This document shows positions 26,742-35,694 of a stretch of 64,000 nt of DNA, one piece after another (position 1 is the first letter of the stretch; every line of letters begins with the position of its first letter). Made by a program: the position numbers and the translations under genes. The notes below the pieces were generated by a model, which was not told the origin of the DNA, made no database searches, and saw nothing but the letters and a program-made list of their open reading frames with translations. Origin of the DNA: Taibaiella sp965229095. Its GTDB lineage: Bacteria; Bacteroidota; Bacteroidia; Chitinophagales; Chitinophagaceae. The stretch spans positions 4,154,001 to 4,218,000 of the forward strand of contig OZ245855.1 in the NCBI GenBank assembly GCA_965229095.1, in the 5' to 3' direction.

Positions 26742-29700
26742 ATGGCAGATGCCTCAACCAAATTACCCGGAGTACGAATAAACAAACCTATTACTATGTT
26801 ACAGCATTTTTCAAACATACTACTACGGACACCACTACAAAGTCTTAACCTGGCTTACCGGCCATCTGCTACCACCAGCGCTATCTTTGAAGAGGGCTTG
26901 TACCTGTCTTCGCCCGAATACTGGAAAGAGTTTCAGAAGCGGGCCGAGCTTACAGGGAAAAACAAAGAAAAGCTGGAACTGAGCTTTGCCAAATACTGGT
27001 TGCGTAGCTGTTCCCGTTGTACGCCGTACGGCACCTTTGCCGGTAGCGCTATGGCTGCTATTGCGGATGAAGATACCCGGCTTAGCCTGGGCGAAAACAA
27101 TATCCATACCCGCAGGTTGCGGCTCGATATGAATTATATGTCGGGCATTATACAAGTGCTCGAACAACAGCCTGCCCTGCAGGAGCAGCTCCGGTTTTTT
27201 ACCAACAATAGCCTTTACGAGTTGCCTGATGGCTTCCGGTATGCAGAGTATACTATAGAAAACAATACCCGGAATTACCACCTGACTTCCATCGAAAAAA
27301 CGGATTATATCAAAACGGTACTGGAGCGGGCAAAAACAGGAGCGAGTATCCATGAATTGTCTGCCCTGCTGCTTACGATGGAAGATGTAACGGAGGAAGA
27401 GGCTAAGGATTTTATTCTCAGCATGATCCAGTCGCAATTGCTGATCTCCGAGCTGGAGCCTTGTGTAACGGGCAAAGAGCCCCTGGATCAGCTCATCGAC
27501 CAGTTGGAAGCCTTTAAGGGTATAGACGAAGTGCTGGGCCGGCTCAAAAAGATACAAGCCTTTATCCAGAAGCCGGAAGAAGGTGTTGCGTTTTACCAGC
27601 GCATAGAACAGGAATTGATGGACCTGGGCCTGGCCCTGGAAGTGCCTAAAAATACATTGCAGGCCGACTTGTTCCTGGCGGTCGATAAAACGACGATCAA
27701 CAAAGACCTGGTTGGCAAGATTGCCGGCCAGGCCGAAGCATTGACCGTACTGGCCCGCCAGATGAAGAATAGCGAGTTGGAAGAGTTCAAGAAAAACTTT
27801 TATAACCGCTATGAAGAGGGCGAAGTGCCCCTGGCTATCGTATTGGATGCCGACCTGGGGCTGGGTTATGCCGGTGTGCGCGACGAGTCGGCCGGTGGCG
27901 GTCCTATGGTCGACGATATAGGTTTTGCCGGCAGCGGTGGCGGCGGCAGCGAATTCGACTATATCCAGCAATACACGCTTTCCAAATACAACGATTACCT
28001 GAAGCATAAGAAGGCCTTTATCGAGCTGGAAGAAGAAGAGCTTAAGGCATTTAAGGAGCGCCTAACATCGTTCCGCTTCCCCAACAGCATACACATTATG
28101 GGTAGCCTGCTGAAAAAAGATGGCGAGCTTAACCCTTCACAGTTTCTGTTCGAGCTTTCGGGCATGGGCGGTCCATCGGCAGGCAACCTGCTGGGACGGT
28201 TTACGCATGGCAGCACAGAGCTGATGGAATTTACCCGGAAGATATTAAAAGAAGAAGAGACCGAATATAAAGATGCACTGTATGCCGAAATTGCGCACCT
28301 GCCGCAGGCGCGCATCGGGAATATATTGCTGCGCCCGGTATTGAGAGGTTATGAGATACCTTATATCGGGAAGTCGGGCATCGATACGGCACAGCAGATA
28401 CAGGTCGACGATCTTATGGTCAGTGTACGCAATAATGAAGTCGTGCTGAGAAGCAAACAGCATAACAAACGTGTGATACCCCGGCTGACGACGGCGCACA
28501 ATTTCGGTTTTCGCAGCCTGCCGGTATATAAATTCCTGTGCGACCTGCAAGGGCAGGGACTGGCCTATGGTGGGGTATGGGACTGGGGCAATCTTGCCCT
28601 GCTGAAACACCTGCCACGCGTAGTGTATAAAAACCTGATCGTTTATAAAGCGACCTGGAAGGTAGAGGAGAAGGACATTAAGGATCTGCCCAAAGAAGAG
28701 TCGGGGCATAAAGCCTTCCTCGACGAATGGCGGAAGAAAGAAAACATCCCCGATCGTGTGGTATATAAAGAAGGCGACAACGAACTGCTGATCGACTTTA
28801 CAGAAGAAAGCGGTATCGAACTTTTCCTGCACTACCTGAAACGCTACAAATCCATTACACTCGAAGAATTCCTGTTTACCGAGGAAAACTGTGTGATCAG
28901 GGATAAGGAAGGCAATCCCTTTACCAACGAGATCATTATCCCATTGCGCCGGGAGGTAAAACAAAAAGAAGAAACGAAGGCTGATGCGGAAAAAGTGCAG
29001 GAGGCAGTAGCAGAAAGGCCCGCACCGGCCACGGTAGCTACAGCCGGTCCTGCCGTACGCAAAAAATTCTCTCCCTTCAGTGAATGGCTTTATTTCAAGA
29101 TCTACTGCGGTACCAAAACGGCGGAGAAGGTGTTGAAGGAAACCCTGCTGGAGTTCGTGGAGCAGGGGCTGGACAATAAGCTGTTTGAGAAATTCTTTTT
29201 TATCCGCTACCGCGACGACTTTTCCCACCTTCGCTTCCGTTTCTTCAATTCCGATCCCGACAAGCAGCTCGAAACGCAGAAGCAATTGATGCTGTGCCTG
29301 CAGCCGTTGATGGACAATGGTATGATCGATAAAGTAGTGCTGGATACGTATTCAAGGGAGCTGGAGCGCTACCAGGGACACCTGATCGAGGAGGCGGAAT
29401 TGTTGTTTCATAACGACAGTCTTGCTATCTTGCGTTTTGTAAATTTGCTGGAAGGCGCAGAAGGAGAGCGTTACAGGTTCTTGTTTGGCTTGAGGGGGAT
29501 CGACATCCTGCTCAACGACTTTGGTTTTACACTAGAAGACAAAACAGAACTGGCTAAACAATTGCAGACAAACTTCTTCCGGGAGTTTGGCGGACACAGC
29601 TCCCTGCAAAAATTACTCAACGACAAATACAGGAAACACCAGAAGAGTATTTTCCAGCATATGGATCCGGCAAAGGATGTGGAGAACGAGATCGATGAAG

Positions 29701-29966
29701 CTATTGCCTTGTTTGAGATCCGGTCGGGGGAAAATGCAGCGGTGATCGCGCGTATCCGGGAAAAAGCAAAAGAGGAAGACATCCGCAAACTGTTCTTCGA
29801 TCTGTTGCCCAGCTATATTCACATGTACATGAACCGGTTGTTTGTTGCCCAGCAACGTAAGTACGAACTGGTCGTATATCATTTCCTGGAAAGATATTAT
29901 TCATCACAGCTAAGTATACAAAAAAAAGGAAAAACTGATGCCATTCACCGTTTACAGACAACTTGA
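26742..29966 (+). CDS. lanB: Full-length lantibiotic dehydratase LanB
   Basis: Dehydrates Ser/Thr of the precursor using glutamyl-tRNA, then eliminates glutamate. The 1074-residue product contains both activities. The N-terminal glutamylation domain begins around NILLRTPLQ and includes YWLRSCSRCTPYGTFAG. The C-terminal elimination domain (SpaB_C type, residues about 780-1070) begins near EWLYFKIYCGTK and carries FIRYRDDFSHLRFRFF. Between them (about 750-775) is an Ala/Glu/Pro-rich linker. An internal ATG at 26796 is an alternative start. The 3' end overlaps the exporter gene by 29 bases. Unlike the split LanB reported for pinensins from Chitinophaga, this enzyme is a single chain. Confidence 0.93.
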   Translation: MADASTKLPGVRINKPITMLQHFSNILLRTPLQSLNLAYRPSATTSAIFEEGLYLSSPEYWKEFQKRAELTGKNKEKLELSFAKYWLRSCSRCTPYGTFAGSAMAAIADEDTRLSLGENNIHTRRLRLDMNYMSGIIQVLEQQPALQEQLRFFTNNSLYELPDGFRYAEYTIENNTRNYHLTSIEKTDYIKTVLERAKTGASIHELSALLLTMEDVTEEEAKDFILSMIQSQLLISELEPCVTGKEPLDQLIDQLEAFKGIDEVLGRLKKIQAFIQKPEEGVAFYQRIEQELMDLGLALEVPKNTLQADLFLAVDKTTINKDLVGKIAGQAEALTVLARQMKNSELEEFKKNFYNRYEEGEVPLAIVLDADLGLGYAGVRDESAGGGPMVDDIGFAGSGGGGSEFDYIQQYTLSKYNDYLKHKKAFIELEEEELKAFKERLTSFRFPNSIHIMGSLLKKDGELNPSQFLFELSGMGGPSAGNLLGRFTHGSTELMEFTRKILKEEETEYKDALYAEIAHLPQARIGNILLRPVLRGYEIPYIGKSGIDTAQQIQVDDLMVSVRNNEVVLRSKQHNKRVIPRLTTAHNFGFRSLPVYKFLCDLQGQGLAYGGVWDWGNLALLKHLPRVVYKNLIVYKATWKVEEKDIKDLPKEESGHKAFLDEWRKKENIPDRVVYKEGDNELLIDFTEESGIELFLHYLKRYKSITLEEFLFTEENCVIRDKEGNPFTNEIIIPLRREVKQKEETKADAEKVQEAVAERPAPATVATAGPAVRKKFSPFSEWLYFKIYCGTKTAEKVLKETLLEFVEQGLDNKLFEKFFFIRYRDDFSHLRFRFFNSDPDKQLETQKQLMLCLQPLMDNGMIDKVVLDTYSRELERYQGHLIEEAELLFHNDSLAILRFVNLLEGAEGERYRFLFGLRGIDILLNDFGFTLEDKTELAKQLQTNFFREFGGHSSLQKLLNDKYRKHQKSIFQHMDPAKDVENEIDEAIALFEIRSGENAAVIARIREKAKEEDIRKLFFDLLPSYIHMYMNRLFVAQQRKYELVVYHFLERYYSSQLSIQKKGKTDAIHRLQTT

Positions 29967-32133
29967 TGCTATGGACTGCGGGCCTACCTGCCTGCGCATG
30001 GTAGCAAAACACTATGGCAAAAGTTATTCCCTGGAGTATTTAAGAGAGCAATCCTATATTACCCGGGAAGGCGTAAGCCTTTTGGGCATAAGCGAAGCCG
30101 CCGAAAAAATCGGGTTTCGTACACTTGCCGCAAAAATATCCTTTGCCCAGCTTGATGAGGAAGCTACCCTGCCCTGCATCCTGCACTGGAACCAGAAGCA
30201 CTTCGTGGTATTGCCACCGCAAAACTATGACCGTAACAAGAAAAACGATAAAATATTAGTTGCCGATCCGGGACATGGCCTGGTTAAGGTCGACCGCGAA
30301 ACTTTTCTGCGTAGCTGGCTGGGCGATGGTAAGGAAGGTATCGTACTGATGCTGGAACCTACCGATGCCTTTTACCAGGAGAAGGAAGAACAGCAGCAGA
30401 AGAAAGGATTCAAGTTCCTGTTCAGCTACCTACGCCCTTATAGGAAATATGTAGTGCAGCTTTTCCTGAGCATTGTTATTGCGAGTGTTTTGTCGCTTAT
30501 CACGCCTTTCCTCACGCAGGGCCTCGTGGATTATGGTATCAATCACCAGAACCTGGGATTCGTGTACCTGGTGCTTATTTCCCAGTTGGTGCTTTTCGCT
30601 GGAAGCACGGCTATCGAAATGATCCGGAGCTGGATCATGCTGCACATGAACAGCCGTATCAATATCAGTATCATCTCCGACTTCCTGATCAAGCTGATGA
30701 AATTGCCCATCCGTTTCTTCGATACCAAAATGATCGGCGATATCCATCAGCGTATCGGCGACCACAGCCGTATCCAGAGCTTTCTTACCGGTACTACCTT
30801 GTCCACGTTGTTCTCCTTTGTGAACCTGTTCGTATTTACCATTGTACTGGCCATCTATAGCTTAAAAATACTGTTGGTATTTGCTGTTTTCAGCATTGCT
30901 TCCATAGGCTGGATCATTTTCTTCTTAAAGAAAAGAAGGGAACTGGACTACAAGCGCTTCCAGCGTATGAGCGATAACGAGAACGTGCTCTTCGAGCTGA
31001 TTACCGGTATGCAGGAGATCAAGCTAAACAATTGTGAAACCCCCAAACGCTGGGAATGGGAAAAAGTACAGGCAAGGTTGTACAAGATCAGTGTGGATGG
31101 CCTGGCATTGGGCCAATACCAGCAGGTAGGTTCAGTATTCTTCAACCAGTTGAAAAATATCCTGATCTCCTACATCAGTGCGCGTGAAGTAATGAGCGGC
31201 AATATGAGCCTGGGTATGATGCTTTCGGTAAGTTATATCATTGGCCAGATGAACAGTCCGCTGGACCAGTTGCTGGGATTTGTACAGGCGGCGCAGGATG
31301 CGAAAATAAGCCTGGACCGCCTGGGTGAAATACACAACCGGGAAGAGGAAGAAAACGACGGTCTGGTCACCCTTACACCTATGGAGAAAAAGTCGGATAG
31401 CATCTATTTGCAGAATGTCTCCTTCCAGTATGGCGGTAGCCATTCGCCTCATGTGCTCAAGGACATCAACCTGGAAATACCTGAAGGCAAAGTAACGGCT
31501 ATTGTAGGCTCCAGTGGTAGTGGTAAAACGACGCTGCTTAAATTGCTGCTGCAATTTTACGATCCTACCGAAGGCCGTATTATGATCGGCAGTAAAGAGC
31601 TAAAGCAGATCTCGCCTAAATGGTGGCGCAACGAATGTGGTACGGTAATGCAGGATGGCTTTATCTTTTCGGATACGATTGCCAAAAATATCTCGGTAAG
31701 CGACGAAAGGGTAGATATGAAAAAGATCATGCATGCCGTGGAAGTAGCTAATATAAAGGATTTTGTAGAGGAACTGCCCCTGGGCTTCCAGACTAAGATC
31801 GGTAATTCGGGCAACGGCATCAGTGCGGGTCAGAAACAACGGATGCAGATTGCGAGGGCAGTGTATAAAAACCCGCAATACTTATTCTTTGATGAAGCGA
31901 CGAGTGCCCTGGATGCCAACAATGAAAAAGTGATCATGGAAAACCTGGACCGTTTTTTTGAAGGTAAAACGGTAGTGGTGATCGCGCATCGCCTGAGCAC
32001 AGTAAAAAATGCAGACCAGATCGTAGTGCTCGAAAAAGGACAGATGGTGGAAATAGGCACGCATGCCGAACTCACGGCCAACAGGGGCAGGTATTATGAA
32101 CTGGTAAAAAATCAACTCGAACTGGGCAGCTAA
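29938..32133 (+). CDS. Peptidase-containing ABC exporter (LanT type)
   Basis: A 731-residue bifunctional exporter that cuts the leader after Gly-Gly and pumps out the product. The N-terminal C39 peptidase has catalytic C14 in MDCGPTCLRM and H88 in QKHFVVL, with an Asp in VADPGHG. About six transmembrane helices span residues 155-440. The ATPase domain has Walker A (VGSSGSGKT) near 523, signature SAGQKQRM near 627 and Walker B (YLFFDEATSALD) near 648. It overlaps the end of lanB, showing translational coupling, and precedes the HlyD-type adaptor by 11 bases. The intact catalytic Cys means it can process the precursors itself. Confidence 0.93.
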   Translation: MPFTVYRQLDAMDCGPTCLRMVAKHYGKSYSLEYLREQSYITREGVSLLGISEAAEKIGFRTLAAKISFAQLDEEATLPCILHWNQKHFVVLPPQNYDRNKKNDKILVADPGHGLVKVDRETFLRSWLGDGKEGIVLMLEPTDAFYQEKEEQQQKKGFKFLFSYLRPYRKYVVQLFLSIVIASVLSLITPFLTQGLVDYGINHQNLGFVYLVLISQLVLFAGSTAIEMIRSWIMLHMNSRINISIISDFLIKLMKLPIRFFDTKMIGDIHQRIGDHSRIQSFLTGTTLSTLFSFVNLFVFTIVLAIYSLKILLVFAVFSIASIGWIIFFLKKRRELDYKRFQRMSDNENVLFELITGMQEIKLNNCETPKRWEWEKVQARLYKISVDGLALGQYQQVGSVFFNQLKNILISYISAREVMSGNMSLGMMLSVSYIIGQMNSPLDQLLGFVQAAQDAKISLDRLGEIHNREEEENDGLVTLTPMEKKSDSIYLQNVSFQYGGSHSPHVLKDINLEIPEGKVTAIVGSSGSGKTTLLKLLLQFYDPTEGRIMIGSKELKQISPKWWRNECGTVMQDGFIFSDTIAKNISVSDERVDMKKIMHAVEVANIKDFVEELPLGFQTKIGNSGNGISAGQKQRMQIARAVYKNPQYLFFDEATSALDANNEKVIMENLDRFFEGKTVVVIAHRLSTVKNADQIVVLEKGQMVEIGTHAELTANRGRYYELVKNQLELGS

Positions 32134-32144
32134 TCTAATCGCAT

Positions 32145-33458
32145 ATGCCGGATAACAACAGCACACTGGAAGAAATACATCCTGAAGAAGATATAAGGAG
32201 TGAAGAGGTTCAGGAGATCATGGGCAGGATGCCTTCCTGGATCGTACGCCGGGGCATTACTATGGTGGGCATTATCATTCTCTGCCTGTTTATCGGCGCT
32301 TACTTTTTTAAGTATCCCGATATAATACCGGCAAGGGTAGTCATATCGTCGGGCAATCCTCCAGTAAAAATGATAGCCAAGGCAAGTCAGCCTATTCAGA
32401 AAATATTGGTACAGAATTACCAGATGGTAAAAAAAGACGAGGTATTGTGTATTCTGAACAATGCAGCGAGCTATGATGATGTGATGCAGATAGTGCCGGA
32501 TATAAGGCATATGGATACCGCTGTCAACCTGGCTGCCCTGGTAATGCAACTGCATACTCCTTCGGGTCTGCGTTTAGGCGAACTCCAATCTAATTATGCC
32601 GAACTGTTCCAGGCCATCCAGGATTACCGTTTCTTTCTGAATCATAATGTGTATGGTGCAACGGTAAACAATCTGCAGCAACAGGTAGTGTACAACAGCC
32701 AGTTGAACAAAGAGCTAAGCATAAAGGACAGGATGCTGAAAGAGCAGGAAGAACTGCAACACCGCCGCTTTGCGGCCGACTCCGACCTGGTGAAAAATAA
32801 AGTGATCTCCCGGCAGGAGTATGAAGCGTCCCGTAAAAGTATGCTTGATCAGCAGATGAACACACAGGGTGTTAAAAGCAATATCATACAGAATAACCTG
32901 CAGCAGACCGAATACCAGAAGAGCATTACGGATGTAACCCAGCAGCGAAGAAGTGAAGAAAATGCCTTGCAGCAAAAACTAAAGGATGCGGCCAGCCGCT
33001 TCCTGGGCCAGTATGCGCAATGGGAGCAGAATTATATCCTGCGCAGCCCTACCGACGGCAAGGTCACTTTCTTCCGTTATTGGAAAGAAAACCAGTTTGT
33101 GCAGGCGGGAGAAGGTGTCATGATGGTAACCCCCCCAGCACAAGATTATGTGGCAAGGGGAGAAATCGGTATCGATCGCTCCGGTAAAATAGAAGCCGGC
33201 CAGCAAGTGCTGATCAAGCTGACGGCATACCCTTTTGAAGAATATGGTATGTTGCGGGGCAGGGTAGTAACCCGTTCTGCTGTAGCTATGGACAGTACCT
33301 TCCTGCTGGAAATAAAGCTCGAACAAGGTCTGAAGACCAATGCCGGCAAAACTATTCCGGCACAGCCGCAGCTATATGCGATAGGGGAGATCATGACCGA
33401 AGATAAAAGTGTGCTACAGCGCCTGTTTGAAAAAGTGTATGGTAAGTGGCGCAGGTAA
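32145..33458 (+). CDS. HlyD-family periplasmic adaptor
   Basis: A 437-residue membrane-fusion protein that links the ABC exporter to an outer-membrane channel. It has a cytoplasmic N-terminal tail, one membrane helix at about residues 38-56 (GIIILCLFIGAYFF), a lipoyl-like segment, a long coiled-coil hairpin (about 150-285, Gln/Glu/Lys-rich) and the second half-lipoyl motif YILRSPTDGKVTFF. No TolC-like gene lies in the window, so the outer-membrane partner must be shared from elsewhere. It is the last gene of the lanthipeptide operon, 11 bases after the exporter gene. Confidence 0.9.
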   Translation: MPDNNSTLEEIHPEEDIRSEEVQEIMGRMPSWIVRRGITMVGIIILCLFIGAYFFKYPDIIPARVVISSGNPPVKMIAKASQPIQKILVQNYQMVKKDEVLCILNNAASYDDVMQIVPDIRHMDTAVNLAALVMQLHTPSGLRLGELQSNYAELFQAIQDYRFFLNHNVYGATVNNLQQQVVYNSQLNKELSIKDRMLKEQEELQHRRFAADSDLVKNKVISRQEYEASRKSMLDQQMNTQGVKSNIIQNNLQQTEYQKSITDVTQQRRSEENALQQKLKDAASRFLGQYAQWEQNYILRSPTDGKVTFFRYWKENQFVQAGEGVMMVTPPAQDYVARGEIGIDRSGKIEAGQQVLIKLTAYPFEEYGMLRGRVVTRSAVAMDSTFLLEIKLEQGLKTNAGKTIPAQPQLYAIGEIMTEDKSVLQRLFEKVYGKWRR

Positions 33459-33734
33459 TTATAAGACCTTATAACGAGCCGTCTTCCTGAGCGCAGTCGA
33501 AGGATGAAAGGGAGGAACAAATTTTTGTCTTGCTTCGACTTTCTTGCAGAGATACACAGCTCTTGCATTATATCCCAGCTACAAAACCTTATAACGGATG
33601 ATCGTAGGTCGTTCGGAAAATCCTTGTTTCCCGGGAGCTGTTATTGCTGGCGAACCTGTTATATTTGACTGGGACAGGACAATCAGTGCCTGTTTGGACA
33701 AAAAACATATCACCGATACATAACCGCCCCCTCT
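33459..33734. other. Gene-free interval with repeat-like fragment
   Basis: Near 33481-33509 the wording GTCTTCCTGAGCGCAGTCGA followed by AGGATGAAA resembles the fragment at about 61511-61536 read on the other strand. CTTATAACG occurs twice (about 33467 and 33590) and relates to GTTATAAGGTG at 61440 and 61542. No gene is seen. Confidence 0.45.
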
Positions 33735-34115
33735 ATGAACACATTTTTGCTTCGCCTGGCTGTGGCTATTACCCTGTTGGCACATAGCATCACCGGTATG
33801 TTTGATAACGGGATCAATAACTTCGGCGACCTGTACCTGAACCAGGTAGGCTTTGCCCCTCTCGGCGTGCCGTTGGCCTGGGCCATTAAGCTATCGCATG
33901 TGGCCTGCGCTATTTGCCTGCTGTGCAACAAGCTGATCAAGCCGGCTTCACTGCTCACCATAATGATCCTGGTAATGGGTATTTTTATGGTCCATTTCAA
34001 AGAAGGCTGGTTTGTGGTTGGAGGAGGAAGGAATGGCATGGAGTTTAATGTCCTGCTTATATTCGTGCTACTGACCATTATGTTCCCTGCCGGGTGGAAG
34101 ACGATCCGCCTGTAA
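33735..34115 (+). CDS. DoxX-like membrane protein
   Basis: A 126-residue integral membrane protein with four hydrophobic segments: FLLRLAVAITLLAHSI, a loop with GDLYLNQVGFAPLG, LSHVACAICLLCNKL, LTIMILVMGIFMVHF, and VLLIFVLLTIMFP at the end. Length, helix number and the small-residue-rich first helix match the DoxX/DoxX-like family, linked to redox or membrane stress but with no firm general function. It is a lone gene, 276 bases after the lanthipeptide operon and before the histone-like gene. Confidence 0.7.
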   Translation: MNTFLLRLAVAITLLAHSITGMFDNGINNFGDLYLNQVGFAPLGVPLAWAIKLSHVACAICLLCNKLIKPASLLTIMILVMGIFMVHFKEGWFVVGGGRNGMEFNVLLIFVLLTIMFPAGWKTIRL

Positions 34116-34169
34116 AGCCGGGCAAAGGGGAGCGGGACGGGCTGTTAATTGGTCCTGCAAAACTTAACA

Positions 34170-34198
34170 TTGGAAGTGTAAGTCATATATTACCTTTG
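34170..34198 (+). promoter_or_regulatory. Promoter of the histone-H1-like gene
   Basis: TTG at 34170-34172 and TACCTTTG at 34191-34198 are 18 bases apart, a good Bacteroidota -33/-7 pair, 28 bases before the ATG at 34227. Confidence 0.6.
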
Positions 34199-34226
34199 TG
34201 TTAATTTTTAAGAAACCAAAATAAAT

Positions 34227-34607
34227 ATGGCTAAAAACACCGATTCCCATTCCGAAAGGAAAAACCTGCAAAAAGAAATAACTTATCAGCTGGATAGCTC
34301 ATTAGGCAAGCTGAAGGACTTCCTGGGTGAAAAGAAATTCAATAGCCGTATCAGGAAGGCGGTCAAGCTGCTAACCGAAGGCATCGACAAGAAGATGATG
34401 AAGAAGGAGGCCAAGACGCCGCAAAAGAAAAGCGTTCCCGAAGCTAAAGAGGGAACTGCTGTTCCGGCAGTAACACCGCAGGTAAAAAAGAAGGCAGCAG
34501 TGAAGAAAGCGGCAGCAAAGAAAGGCGCTGTAAAGAAAGCCCCGAAGCCGGTGGCTGTAAAGCCTAAAGCATCTGCTCCTGCGACCACCAAAGTACAGGC
34601 GGACTAA
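34227..34607 (+). CDS. Histone-H1-like Lys/Ala/Pro-rich protein
   Basis: A 126-residue protein. The N-terminal 60 residues form a charged helical segment (LQKEITYQLDSSLGKLKDF, then FNSRIRKAVKLLTEG). The C-terminal half is extremely rich in Lys, Ala, Pro and Val, with repeats such as KKAAVKKAAAKKGAVKKA, resembling the tail of eukaryotic histone H1 and bacterial H1-like proteins. It is probably a nucleoid-binding protein (inference from composition). It has its own consensus promoter and a strong downstream hairpin, so it is likely well expressed on its own. Confidence 0.75.
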   Translation: MAKNTDSHSERKNLQKEITYQLDSSLGKLKDFLGEKKFNSRIRKAVKLLTEGIDKKMMKKEAKTPQKKSVPEAKEGTAVPAVTPQVKKKAAVKKAAAKKGAVKKAPKPVAVKPKASAPATTKVQAD

Positions 34608-34626
34608 TATCAGGCCCTTAAAAAAT

Positions 34627-34670
34627 AACAAACGAGATGCCGCTCCTTCATGGACGGCATCTCGTTTGTT
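34627..34670. terminator. Bidirectional hairpin terminator
   Basis: A 16-bp stem, AACAAACGAGATGCCG (34627-34642) with its complement (34655-34670), around a 12-base loop between convergent genes. It has A-rich flanks on the left, so it should work for the gene on the - strand as well as the + strand gene. Confidence 0.75.
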
Positions 34671-34725
34671 GTGTAGGGCTCCGGCCTGTTGGGATTGCCT
34701 GGCTCATTACAGGACAGGGCGCGGC

Positions 34726-35412
34726 TCAGGCTGTGGCAGCTTTTATGATCAGGTTAGCTATTTCTGCATAGTGGGAAAGCAGGGAAGCATGGCTGGATGG
34801 GAGTGCAATCGTAGTAGCTTTCATGCGTTCTGCAAAGAAATGCTGTGTTGCCGGCGGAATCATTCTGTCGTGTTCCGATACCTGGTACCAGCAAGGTAAA
34901 TTCTTCCAGCCGGCATCCGTTGGTTTGTCTTCGAAACATTTTCCGGAAGTCGGCTTTTGGGCGGTAGCCATTACAAAAGAATCCATGGGGAAGCAGTCCT
35001 GTGAAAAATTATCGGCAAACAAATCTCTGTCAATCCATAAAAAACCATATTGATCCGGGCGCAGCGCAGCGGCTCCCGGAGGTGGATCGGTACGCCCCAG
35101 CAACATGCCCAGGTTCTCATCGGTATCGGGGGCAAAAGCAGCGATGTACACCAGCCCGGTCACATTGGGGCATTTAGAAGCGGCTTCTGTAATAATGGCC
35201 CCTCCATAGGAATGTCCCACCAGGATAGTGGGCCCTTCAAGCGATTCGGCAAGCCGCCGCGTGGTTTCGGAATCTTCTGTCAGCGAGGTCAAAGGATTTT
35301 GTGTGGCTACTACCCTATGTCCTGCTTCTTTAAGAATAGGGATTACTTTGTGCCAATGGGAGCCGTCGCCCCAAGCTCCATGTACAAGTACGATGTTAGC
35401 TTTGTTTGTCAT
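34726..35412 (-). CDS. Alpha/beta hydrolase, cytoplasmic paralogue
   Basis: A 228-residue hydrolase. The ATG at 35412 (MTNKANIVLVHGAWGDGSHW) is chosen; an upstream in-frame ATG adds an unlikely N-terminus. Features are the oxyanion-loop HGAWGDG, the nucleophile elbow GHSYGG (Ser), an acid in SEHDRMIPP and the catalytic His in SSHASLLSH. It matches the esterase/salicylate-ester-hydrolase-like branch with PLTSL after strand 2. It has no signal peptide, unlike its paralogue at 35695-36486, which shares the same motif order and PLTSL, LVYIAAF and CF segments. Substrate unknown. Confidence 0.85.
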   Translation of the reverse strand: MTNKANIVLVHGAWGDGSHWHKVIPILKEAGHRVVATQNPLTSLTEDSETTRRLAESLEGPTILVGHSYGGAIITEAASKCPNVTGLVYIAAFAPDTDENLGMLLGRTDPPPGAAALRPDQYGFLWIDRDLFADNFSQDCFPMDSFVMATAQKPTSGKCFEDKPTDAGWKNLPCWYQVSEHDRMIPPATQHFFAERMKATTIALPSSHASLLSHYAEIANLIIKAATA

Positions 35413-35571
35413 AAAATTTAGGTTTAAATGGTTATAAAATCTGAATGACGCGTAACAGGCACTACCGGGAAACATCAAGAGGAAAAATAAGGCCCGGGTT
35501 TGGTTTAACGAAGTTAGGCTAAAGTTGGACCAGCAAAATTTAATCCGGGTTAAATTCTTTGAAGAGCTATC

Positions 35572-35620
35572 CCGGGTATAAAGCGAATCTGCTACATCAG
35601 GAGATCCGCTTTATACCCGG
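35572..35620 (-). terminator. Long hairpin after the secreted hydrolase gene
   Basis: A perfect 14-bp stem, CCGGGTATAAAGCG (35572-35585) with its complement at 35607-35620, loop 21 bases. It lies 75 bases after the stop of the hydrolase gene on the - strand. There is no clear T-run. Confidence 0.55.
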
Positions 35621-35694
35621 AATCTATTGACTTTGTTGTAATCGCTTTGTTTTGCGATTGCCGGTTAGATTAAGGCTGGTTTTCGCTGCACCAA

